The notes below the pieces were generated by a model that worked only from the letters and a program-made list of their open reading frames with translations, made no database searches and had not been told where the DNA came from. Positions 42,334 to 49,619 of a stretch of DNA of 64,000 bases are shown here, piece after piece. This DNA is from Verrucomicrobiota bacterium. Its GTDB lineage: Bacteria; Verrucomicrobiota; Verrucomicrobiia; Limisphaerales; JACRJZ01. The stretch is from contig JACRJZ010000123.1 of assembly GCA_016219875.1 (NCBI GenBank), positions 1 through 64,000 on the forward strand, given 5' to 3'. The translations under genes were made by a program, and so were the position numbers. Every line of letters starts with the position of its first letter. Within the stretch, counting starts at the first letter, position 1.

Positions 42334-44475
42334 TCACTTCGCCGACGCGGTGGACGGCGCCAGTTTGATGTCCGTGCCCAGGCGCTGCAAGTAAGCGATC
42401 ACAGCAATGATCTCGCGGTTCGTTGGCGCCGTGACCATGCCGGTCTTCAGATTGGCCACCACCTTGACGGACTGCTCGGCGAGTTCCTTTTGCGCCGGAC
42501 CGTTCTCGTAGCCGCCAGGATACGGCACGCCGATCTTGCGCAACGCCTTGATGCGCGCCGGCAGCCCCGAGGTGTCGAGCGTCTGCGTCAACAGCCACGA
42601 GTAGCGCGGCATGATCGAGCCGGGCGAGGTGGAGCGCGGGTCGTCCATGTGGTTATAGTGCCACGCGTCGGGATACTTGGCGCCCACGCGGTGGAGGTCC
42701 GGCCCGGTGCGCTTGGAACCCCAGGTGAACGGATGATCGTAAATGAACTCCCCGGCCTTGGAGTACTCGCCGTAGCGTTCCGTTTCAGAACGGAACGGGC
42801 GCACCATCTGCGAATGGCAACCCAGACAGCCTTCGCGGATGTAGATGTCGCGCCCCAGCAACTCCAGCGATGTGTAAGGCTTCACGGACGAGATGGTCGG
42901 CACGTTGCTCTTGATCAGGTAGAGCGGCACGACTTCGATCAAACCGCCGACCAGGATCGCCACCGTCGTCAGCACGGTGAAGGTGACCGGCTTGGCCTCC
43001 AGCCAGCGATGGCCGCCGTAAGGGCCGTGCTCTTTTGCGGGGGCCTCGTTCACCAACGGCGCGGCCTGGGCTTCCGTTTCTTCTTCCAGCTTGCCGCTCT
43101 TGGCGGTCTTGAAGAGGTTGACGGCCATCAGCACCACGCCCGAAACGTAGAGCACGCCGCCGGTGGCGCGCAGCATGTGCAGCGGAATGAGCTGCAGAGC
43201 GATCTCCAGGAAGTTCGGGTATTGCAGGAAGCCATCGCTGGTGAATTGCTTCCACATCATGCCCTGGGTGACGCCGCTGACGTACATCGGCACGACGTAG
43301 AACATCATTCCCAACAGCGCGATCCAAAAATGGTAGTTCGCCAACTTGGTGGACCAAAGCTTCGTGTTGTAGAGCCGTGGGAAGATCCAGTAGAGCACGC
43401 TGAAGGTGAGAAAGCCGTTCCACCCCAGCGCGCCGGTGTGGACGTGGGCGATGGTCCAATCCGTGTAATGCGAGAGCGAGTTCACGCCTTTGATCGCCAG
43501 CGTCGGGCCTTCCAACGTGGCCATGCCGTAGGCCGTCACCGCCACGACCATGAACTTGAGCATCGGGTCCTGGCGCACCTTGTCCCAGGCGCCGCGCAGG
43601 GTGAGCAGGCCGTTCAACATGCCGCCCCACGACGGCGCGACGAGCATCACGCTGAAGACCATGCCGAGCGACTGCGCCCAATCCGGCAGCGCGGTGTAGA
43701 GCAGGTGGTGCGGCCCGGCCCAGATGTAGATGAAGATCAGCGCCCAGAAGTGAATGATCGAAAGCCGGTAGCTGAACACGGGCCGGTTCGCCGCCTTCGG
43801 CAGGTAGTAGTACATCAGGCCCAGGTAGGGCGTGGTCAGGAAGAAGGCCACCGCGTTGTGGCCGTACCACCACTGCACCAGCGCGTCCTGCACGCCGGCA
43901 TAGACGGAATAGCTCTTGAGGAAACTGGCCGGCATTTCCAGCGAGTTGAAGATGTGTAGCACCGCCACCGTGATGGCCGTGGCGATGTAGAACCAGATCG
44001 CCACGTACATGTGCTTCTCGCGGCGCTTGAGGATGGTGCCGAAGAGATTGATCGTGAACGCGACCCACACCACCGCGATGGCGATGTCGATGGGCCATTC
44101 CAGTTCCGCGTATTCCTTGCTGGTGGTGAAACCCAGCGGCAGCGTGAGCGCCGCGGCCACGATGATCGCTTGCCAGCCCCAGAAATTCAGCCAGCTCAAG
44201 GCGTCGCTGAACATCCGCGCTTTGCACAGCCGCTGGAGCGAGTAATAGATGCCCATGAACATGCCGTTGCCCACAAAGGCGAAGATCACGGCGTTGGTGT
44301 GCAGCGGACGCAGCCGGCCAAAGGTCGTGAACGGCAGGTTGAAGTTCGCCCCTGGAGAAAAGATCTGCGTGGCCACCAGCACGCCGGCGGCCATGCCGAC
44401 CATTCCCCAGACGACCGTCGCGATGGCGAAGGCCCGGACGATCTTGTTGTCGTACTTGAAGGTTTCTACGTTCAT
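42334..44475 (-). CDS. ccoNO: Fused cbb3 oxidase subunits I and II (CcoN-CcoO)
   Basis: This 713-residue protein joins the catalytic subunit CcoN (about 1-480) to the monohaem cytochrome c CcoO (about 500-713). CcoN features: RPLHTNAVIFAFVGNGMFMG with a haem b ligand His, the Cu-B/Tyr helix QWWYGHNAVAFFLTTPYLG, the His pair in WAGPHHLLYTALP, and the haem ligands in HYTDWTIAHVHTGALGW. CcoO features: anchor helix VTFVLTTVAILVGGLIEVVPLYLI, YIREGCLGCHSQMVRPF with CxxCH, and RVGAKYPDAWHYNHMDDPR. The oxidase reduces oxygen at high affinity and pumps protons. Fusion replaces the usual two genes; such fusions occur in several phyla. It overlaps ccoS by 4 nt (ATGA). Confidence 0.95.
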   Translation of the reverse strand: MNVETFKYDNKIVRAFAIATVVWGMVGMAAGVLVATQIFSPGANFNLPFTTFGRLRPLHTNAVIFAFVGNGMFMGIYYSLQRLCKARMFSDALSWLNFWGWQAIIVAAALTLPLGFTTSKEYAELEWPIDIAIAVVWVAFTINLFGTILKRREKHMYVAIWFYIATAITVAVLHIFNSLEMPASFLKSYSVYAGVQDALVQWWYGHNAVAFFLTTPYLGLMYYYLPKAANRPVFSYRLSIIHFWALIFIYIWAGPHHLLYTALPDWAQSLGMVFSVMLVAPSWGGMLNGLLTLRGAWDKVRQDPMLKFMVVAVTAYGMATLEGPTLAIKGVNSLSHYTDWTIAHVHTGALGWNGFLTFSVLYWIFPRLYNTKLWSTKLANYHFWIALLGMMFYVVPMYVSGVTQGMMWKQFTSDGFLQYPNFLEIALQLIPLHMLRATGGVLYVSGVVLMAVNLFKTAKSGKLEEETEAQAAPLVNEAPAKEHGPYGGHRWLEAKPVTFTVLTTVAILVGGLIEVVPLYLIKSNVPTISSVKPYTSLELLGRDIYIREGCLGCHSQMVRPFRSETERYGEYSKAGEFIYDHPFTWGSKRTGPDLHRVGAKYPDAWHYNHMDDPRSTSPGSIMPRYSWLLTQTLDTSGLPARIKALRKIGVPYPGGYENGPAQKELAEQSVKVVANLKTGMVTAPTNREIIAVIAYLQRLGTDIKLAPSTASAK

Positions 44476-44732
44476 GCGTGTGCGGTCACTGGTTGGTGGT
44501 TCGTGGTTGGTGGTTGGTGGTTCGCCGTCCCGCCATGAGCAACGGACAACGAACTACGAACGTTCACAGGCGTGGAAGAGTTCTCCCGGTGGGCGTCTTC
44601 GTCCATCACCACCCGCAGCGCCGGCGTGCAGGTGTCTTCGTACTGGCCCGACTTCACCGCCCAGATGAAGCCGGCAAGGAAGGCCACGGCCACGCCGAGG
44701 CTCGCCAGGATGCAAATCAAGATCACGCTCAT
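44472..44732 (-). CDS. ccoS: cbb3 oxidase assembly protein CcoS with repeat-derived tail
   Basis: CcoS is a small one-helix protein needed to load cofactors into the oxidase. Residues 1-50 match: MSVILICILASLGVAVAFLAGFIWAVKSGQYED with the conserved W...SGQYED. Family members are about 50-70 residues; this frame runs to 86 because the last 27 codons lie in an inverted word repeat (44486-44565), giving the tail GGTANHQPPTTNHQPVTAHA. The ATG is 27 nt after the ccoI stop, and the stop overlaps the ccoNO start. Confidence 0.88.
   Translation of the reverse strand: MSVILICILASLGVAVAFLAGFIWAVKSGQYEDTCTPALRVVMDEDAHRENSSTPVNVRSSLSVAHGGTANHQPPTTNHQPVTAHA
44486..44565. repeat. Inverted word repeat in the 3' end of ccoS
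   Basis: GGTTGGTGGTTCGTGGTTGG (44492 region) faces CAACGAACTACGAACG (to about 44562). The arms are imperfect. It is a different sequence family from the others but has the same layout (short words repeated in each arm) and lies within the coding frame. Confidence 0.55.
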
Positions 44733-44759
44733 ATCGGTTCGTCGAGATGCTGCACGAAG

Positions 44760-47429
44760 TTACGTTGCCCGCTTTGAAATCGGTTCCAAGTCAAAAATCA
44801 CGCCGCTGCGCCGCCCCATCCACTGCGTCATCCCGCACGCCAGCGCCACCACCGTCACCGAACTCAGCGGCATCAGCACAGCGCAGATCAGCGGCGAGAG
44901 CACGCCGGCTGCGGCGATGGACACGCCCGCGAGGTTGTAGAGCGCAGACACCGCGAAGCCCAGCCGCACCGTCCACGCCGCGCGCCGTGCGAAGGCCAGC
45001 ATCGCCGCCAGCCGCGGCACCTGCGCCGCTTCCAGGATCACGTCGCTGGCCGGCGAAAACGCGCCGACCTTCTCGACCACCGCCACGCCCACGTCGCTTT
45101 GCTTGAGCGCACCGGCGTCGTTCAGGCCATCGCCCACCATCATCACGGTCTTGCCGGCATCTTGGAGCCGGCGGATGAAACCGAGTTTGTCGAGCGGGCT
45201 TTGGTTGAAGTGCAGCCGGGCGTCGTCGCCGAAAAGACTCTGAAACCGTTCACGTTCGCGCTCGTTGTCGCCGCTCAAGAGCGCCATCTCATAGCGTCCG
45301 CCCAGTTCGCGGATCAGCCGATCCGCCTCGGGCCGCAGCGTGCTGGAGAGCACGAACGCGCCGCGATAGCGGCCGTTGATGGCCACATGGACGACGCTGC
45401 CACCCGTAGGACAGAAGTCCCGCCTGTCTCCATCTTCCGCCTCCGACGACAAGCGCGGCGCTGGTCCTACTTTCACCCCACGCCCCTCCAACCACTTCTG
45501 GTTGCCAACCCAAATCTCCCGACCCTGCACCTGTCCCTCAATACCGCAGCCCGGCGTTTCGAGAAAGGAGCGCACCGGCTCCGGGAAGTGGCGATCCGCC
45601 AGCGCCTCGCTGATCCGCACCGAGTGCGGATGCGTGGAGTGGCGGGTGAGAGAGCAGAGCCACGTGGCCTCAGCATTGGACAGATCCGTCTGATCCGACC
45701 GATTCGACCCATCCCCCACAAACGCCACCGCATTCGCCCCTGTCGCCGTCAGCGTGCCGGTCTTATCGAAAACGATCGCGTTCACCTGCGCGAGCCGTTC
45801 CAGGACCAGGGCGTTCTTGAGGAACACGTTGAGCCTGGCCAGAAGCCGTTGCGCCGTGCCGAGCGTGAATGGCGCGGCCAACGCCAGCGCGCACGGGCAC
45901 GCCACGATCAGCACTGAGGTGAACGCTTTCAACGCCCGCGCCGGATTCCCCGTCGCCACCCAGAACACCGCCGCACCCAATGCCATTGCGATCACGATGA
46001 ACGTGAAGCGCCGGCTGTAGCGATTGGTGAGCGTGTTGAGGTTGTCGTCGCGAACTTTCTGGAACGCCTCGTGGTTCCAGAGCGAGGTCAGATAACCTTG
46101 TGAGACGGGCTTCACGGTTTCTACCTCGATGGCCCCGCCCACCTGCTGGCCGCCGGCGTAGAGATAGTCGCCTTCCGCCTTCGCCACCGGCTCGGACTCG
46201 CCTGTAACGAAGCTGTAGTCGATGAAGGCCGGCCCGCCGAGCAGCTTCGCGTCCGCCGGGATGAGTTCGCGGTTGCGGATGACAAGGCGGTCGCCGACCT
46301 GCAGTTGGGAAATCGAGACGCACTCTTCCTTCGCCTCCGTAGCAGCCGACGTGAGGAGGCTCTGACTTGATTCCCTATTCCGCGTTCCGCATTCCGCACT
46401 GGAAGATGGAGCCTCCTCACGTCGGCTGCTACGGAGGCGCGTCACCGACAGCGGAAAGAAACTCCTGTAGTCCCGGTCGAACGCCAACCGGTCATGGGTC
46501 TTCTGCTGGAAGAGCCGTCCACACAAAAGGAAGAACACCAGCCCTGCCAGCGAATCCAAGTAGCCTTCGCCCCGCGCGGTGAGAATCTCGAACGCGCTTT
46601 GCGCATAGAGCGCCGCCAGCCCCAGCGCGATGGGCACGTCGAGCGTGAGCACCTTCTGCCGGAGTGACAGCAACGCCGACTTCCAGTAGTCGCCCGCGCT
46701 GAAGACCATCACCGGCAGCGCGAACGCCAAGCTCAAGTAGCCGAACACGCGCTGGAGGACCGGCCCGTTGAAACTGTCCAGGCCCAGATACAGTGGCAGG
46801 CTCAGGAGCATGATGTTGCCGAACCCGAAGCCCGCGAGGCCCACTTGCAGCCACTGCCGCCGTCGCGCGGGATTGAACTTCCGCTTCTCCAGTTCGCCCA
46901 GCGTCAGCGCCGGCTCGTAGCCGATGGACGCCAGCAGCGCGACCAGTTCGCTCAGCTTGAGCTGCTCCGGCGAGAAGGTGATGGCCACTTCTCGTTTCGG
47001 AAAGTTGACCTGCGAGCGCCCGACTCCCGGATGCAAGCGGAACAAGTTTTCCAGCAGCCACACGCAGGCCACGCAGTGGATCGCTGGAATGCGAAACGTA
47101 ACCTTGCTGATCTTGCCGTCCGTGAAGTCCAGCAGGCGACGCTGCAACTCAGCCTCGTCGAGAAACGCCCATTGCTCCTGTTTCGCGGCGCGGCGCACTT
47201 TCACGCCCGGCGTCTGGCCCAAGTCGTAAAAATGGCCCAGCCCGCTCTGGGTAAGGAGGTCGTGGACGATGAGGCAGCCCTGGCAGCAAAAGACTTTCTC
47301 GGCTTCGGCGAAGGTGTCGTCCGGGCACAGCTCGCCGCAGTGGAAGCAGGCCGCACGTTCGCCCGGCTGGGTCTGACGACCCGCCGGGGCTTGCGAGCCA
47401 GCCGATGTTGTGTCCGTTGCGCTTTGCAC
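44760..47429 (-). CDS. ccoI: Copper-type P1B ATPase of the cbb3 cluster (CcoI)
   Basis: CcoI exports or delivers copper for oxidase assembly. Order: N-terminal cysteine cluster (CFHCGELC, FCCQGC), HMA-like domain with Cys119 and Cys122 in HCVACVWL, membrane helices, A-domain (VGDRLVIRN, TGESEPVAK), CPC motif in VACPCALALAAP (about 511), DKTGT (about 554), SGDNERERERF, GDGLNDAGALKQSDVG (about 770) and the last helices. All catalytic motifs are present. Two hairpin repeats lie inside the frame: 46332-46439 (residues about 331-366, before the A-domain) and 45406-45470 (about residues 654-675, in the N-domain), making the protein 889 residues, longer than usual. It heads the operon. Confidence 0.94.
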   Translation of the reverse strand: MQSATDTTSAGSQAPAGRQTQPGERAACFHCGELCPDDTFAEAEKVFCCQGCLIVHDLLTQSGLGHFYDLGQTPGVKVRRAAKQEQWAFLDEAELQRRLLDFTDGKISKVTFRIPAIHCVACVWLLENLFRLHPGVGRSQVNFPKREVAITFSPEQLKLSELVALLASIGYEPALTLGELEKRKFNPARRRQWLQVGLAGFGFGNIMLLSLPLYLGLDSFNGPVLQRVFGYLSLAFALPVMVFSAGDYWKSALLSLRQKVLTLDVPIALGLAALYAQSAFEILTARGEGYLDSLAGLVFFLLCGRLFQQKTHDRLAFDRDYRSFFPLSVTRLRSSRREEAPSSSAECGTRNRESSQSLLTSAATEAKEECVSISQLQVGDRLVIRNRELIPADAKLLGGPAFIDYSFVTGESEPVAKAEGDYLYAGGQQVGGAIEVETVKPVSQGYLTSLWNHEAFQKVRDDNLNTLTNRYSRRFTFIVIAMALGAAVFWVATGNPARALKAFTSVLIVACPCALALAAPFTLGTAQRLLARLNVFLKNALVLERLAQVNAIVFDKTGTLTATGANAVAFVGDGSNRSDQTDLSNAEATWLCSLTRHSTHPHSVRISEALADRHFPEPVRSFLETPGCGIEGQVQGREIWVGNQKWLEGRGVKVGPAPRLSSEAEDGDRRDFCPTGGSVVHVAINGRYRGAFVLSSTLRPEADRLIRELGGRYEMALLSGDNERERERFQSLFGDDARLHFNQSPLDKLGFIRRLQDAGKTVMMVGDGLNDAGALKQSDVGVAVVEKVGAFSPASDVILEAAQVPRLAAMLAFARRAAWTVRLGFAVSALYNLAGVSIAAAGVLSPLICAVLMPLSSVTVVALACGMTQWMGRRSGVIFDLEPISKRAT
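45406..45470. repeat. Imperfect inverted repeat inside ccoI
   Basis: GTAGGACAGAAGTCCCGCCT (45406 on) and a right arm ending GTCCTAC (45464-45470) agree at 17 of 23 positions as inverted copies. It lies in the frame of ccoI and encodes the Arg/Asp-rich stretch SSEAEDGDRRDFCPTGG between two normally close segments. Confidence 0.55.
46332..46439. repeat. 108-nt hairpin repeat (B2-type core) inserted in frame in ccoI
   Basis: Perfect 31-nt arms (46332-46362 and 46409-46439) contain CGTAGCAGCCGACGTGAGGA and its complement, the same core as element B2 at 28987-29061. The length is 36 codons exactly and contains no stop in the ccoI frame. The CAGGGCTG-type ends and a flanking direct repeat are absent. 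Confidence 0.88.
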
Positions 47430-47485
47430 GGTGACGCTCCCGAATGTACGGGACGCAGTTCTCTATCAGCCGGTGAGCCGCCCGA

Positions 47486-48418
47486 CTACGCCTGGTTTGT
47501 CGTTTTCTTGCCCCCGTTTGTGCCTGGGGCCTGCGCGCGGAACTCCGACGGCGCGCAGCCGACGTAGCGGCGGAAGGCGCGGTTGAAATACGGAATGGAA
47601 TTGAAGCCCGCGGCGAAGGCGACTTCCGACACGCGCCGGTGGTTCTCCAACAACATCTGCCGCGCCCGCTCGACGCGCGCGCGCGTCCGATACTCGGTGA
47701 AGGTCAAACCCGTCTGCGTCTTGAACACCTTGCAGAAATGGCAGGGACTCAGGTTCACCCGCTCGGCCACGGCGCGCAGGGAGAAATCGCCGTCCTGCTG
47801 TTCACGGAGGAACGCCTCAATCTTCTGCATGAGCGGCGACTTCCGGTCCGCCTGTTTCAGCAGGAGGCGGTTGCCGCACTCGGACAGGTAGTCGGCGAAC
47901 ATGCTCACCAACGTCGTCACCGCGCGGCGGCGCTCCTCGTCGATGATCGGCGTGTGCCGCCAAGTCACGCCCAACTGGTCAGCCCGCGCATTCAGGCCCC
48001 ACTGCTGCAACCGGTGGGCTAGTCGGTGGAGGCGCTCCGCCGTGGGCTGTTTCAGCGAGAATGGGCCGGCCAGCAGGTTGCCGATGTGCCGTCCGCCGGC
48101 CAGCACCGGTACGAGAATTTTCATCACTCCGGCGGGACAGCGGAAGATCCCCGGCTGACGAGACTGGGCCGCGCGCTGCTCGGCGTGGCGCAATGCCTGC
48201 GCACAGCGGTCGCCGCTGCGTCCGCCCAGGCAACCTTGCACGCAGAAAGCGTCGCCGGGCGGGCGCTCGGAAAGATGCTCCGCGCCGCCACTGGCGGGCA
48301 GCAGCGTCAGCGGCAGACCGGTGGCGCAAGCAAACGCCGCTTGCTGGCGGCGCACGGCCGGCGACTCGGCCAATTTCGTCCACCCGTTGTTCTGGCTTTG
48401 TGGTCTTCGGCTCATCAA
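47486..48418 (-). CDS. AraC-family regulator with PocR sensory domain
   Basis: Residues about 15-180 form a PocR-type ligand domain with its cysteine motif (FCVQGCLGG, DRCAQAL) and GNLLAGPFSL; residues 200-300 are an AraC double helix-turn-helix (LRAVAERVNLSPCHFCKVFKTQTGLTFTEYRTRARVERARQMLLE, VSEVAFAAGFNSIPYFNRAFRRYVGCAPSEFR). It lies 56 nt upstream of ccoI on the same strand, so it may control or be co-transcribed with the oxidase operon; PocR domains are known to bind small organic ligands or metal-like centres, so a redox signal is only a guess. Length is 310 residues. The start at 48418 could alternatively be the second Met. Confidence 0.9.
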   Translation of the reverse strand: MMSRRPQSQNNGWTKLAESPAVRRQQAAFACATGLPLTLLPASGGAEHLSERPPGDAFCVQGCLGGRSGDRCAQALRHAEQRAAQSRQPGIFRCPAGVMKILVPVLAGGRHIGNLLAGPFSLKQPTAERLHRLAHRLQQWGLNARADQLGVTWRHTPIIDEERRRAVTTLVSMFADYLSECGNRLLLKQADRKSPLMQKIEAFLREQQDGDFSLRAVAERVNLSPCHFCKVFKTQTGLTFTEYRTRARVERARQMLLENHRRVSEVAFAAGFNSIPYFNRAFRRYVGCAPSEFRAQAPGTNGGKKTTNQA

Positions 48419-48512
48419 ATCACGACTTCAACTCGCCCTGGTTGCCCTGGCGCTGGAATCTAAGAAGCCGGAAGCCGGAAGCAAGCTTCGGAACGGCGGG
48501 AGCTGCTCCGGA

Positions 48513-48713
48513 CAAGGCTGCATCAAGCTTCCGCCCGGCACACCGGGTGGCGCAGGTTTTCAACCTGCCGTAGCGCCGACTTGCAGTCGGCAAGGCCGTG
48601 AACATTCCAGCCGGCTGGCCTCTTCCAACGCTCGCCGGTTGGAAAACCGGCGCTACGGCAGACTCGAAAGTCCGCGCTACGAGTGCTCCCGAACCGAGCT
48701 TGAGGCAGCCTTG
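48513..48713. mobile_element. Family A 201-bp mobile element, copy A4, with perfect 9-bp target duplication
   Basis: Ends CAAGGCTGCATCAAGCT and AGCTTGAGGCAGCCTTG are inverted repeats; the interior has the five family stem-loops. The element is directly flanked by perfect 9-bp repeats TGCTCCGGA (48504-48512 and 48714-48722). The remainder of the 48419-48760 gap shows no gene. Confidence 0.92.
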
Positions 48714-48760
48714 TGCTCCGGACTGAAATCCGAAGCGTGGAACTCAATACCAGTTTCCGC

Positions 48761-49570
48761 CTACTTGGCCGCCGGCACCCGTTCGTAAAACCGCACGTAG
48801 TCCACGAGCATCTTGGTCTGGCTGGATTCCCGCGGGCCGTAGCCGGCTTCGGGAATGTTGCCGGCCCAGTCTTTGTTCTTCACTTCGGAGCTGAGGATGA
48901 TGAACTCAGGCCGTTTCGATACTGGCGTGGGCGCGGTCCAGGTCAGCTTGTCGTCGATGTAGAAGCGATACTCCGCCTCCGTCCACTCCAGCCCGTAGGT
49001 GTGGAAGCCGCTGCCCAGGCCAAGGTCCTGGGTCATTTGCCCTTTGCTCTTGTGGTCCTTGCCGTAGCCGTCCCAGTGAAGCGTGAGTTGCCCCTGGCCG
49101 GAGATGTCGCGGCCTTTCTGGTCGCACACGCGGTGTTCGATCACGTCGATCTCCATGCCGGCCGCGGCAGGATCGCCGATGGACCGGCCCATCGTGGGCG
49201 AGTGAATCCAGAAGGCCGACCACTCGCCGGGCGAATCTTGGAACTGAATGCGCGCCTCCCAGTAGCCGACGCTGCGCTCGAACTTGTCGCGCGTGCAGAT
49301 CATGCCGGTGTGGTGCTTGCCGTCCTGCGTGTAGGTGGTGATCGCCAGACGCCCGCCGGACACCGTGACAGCTTCCCGGACATTGAGCGCGTCGCGGCGT
49401 TTGCCGAGATCGCGATGGCCCCACTTGGTGTCGTCGAGCGAAGTGCCGTCGAACTCGTCGGCCCAGGCGAGCTTGTAGCCCGGCGGCGTGGCGAGGGTGT
49501 TGCAGGAAAGAAGCGCGCCCGCCGAAAGAACGGTGGCGGCCAGGAGGAAGGAGTTCAGTTTCTGGTTCAT
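48761..49570 (-). CDS. Glycoside hydrolase family 16 lipoprotein
   Basis: A 269-residue beta-jelly-roll enzyme cleaving beta-1,3 or beta-1,4 glucan- or galactan-type chains. The lead WADEFDGTSLDDTKWGHRD and the catalytic motif EIDVIEHR (E-x-D-x-x-E) are intact; WSAFWIHSP and FHTYGLEWTEAEYRFYIDD are further family strands. The N-terminus (LLAATVLSAGALLSC) ends in a lipobox-like LLSC, so it is probably an outer-membrane or periplasmic lipoprotein. The gene is single; GH16 and the adjacent PQQ-propeller are 49 nt apart in one direction and may be co-transcribed. Confidence 0.92.
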   Translation of the reverse strand: MNQKLNSFLLAATVLSAGALLSCNTLATPPGYKLAWADEFDGTSLDDTKWGHRDLGKRRDALNVREAVTVSGGRLAITTYTQDGKHHTGMICTRDKFERSVGYWEARIQFQDSPGEWSAFWIHSPTMGRSIGDPAAAGMEIDVIEHRVCDQKGRDISGQGQLTLHWDGYGKDHKSKGQMTQDLGLGSGFHTYGLEWTEAEYRFYIDDKLTWTAPTPVSKRPEFIILSSEVKNKDWAGNIPEAGYGPRESSQTKMLVDYVRFYERVPAAK

Positions 49571-49619
49571 GGGAACGCGTTTTAGAGGAAACAGCCGGCG
49601 GTGTAAAGCCGCGAGCCGG

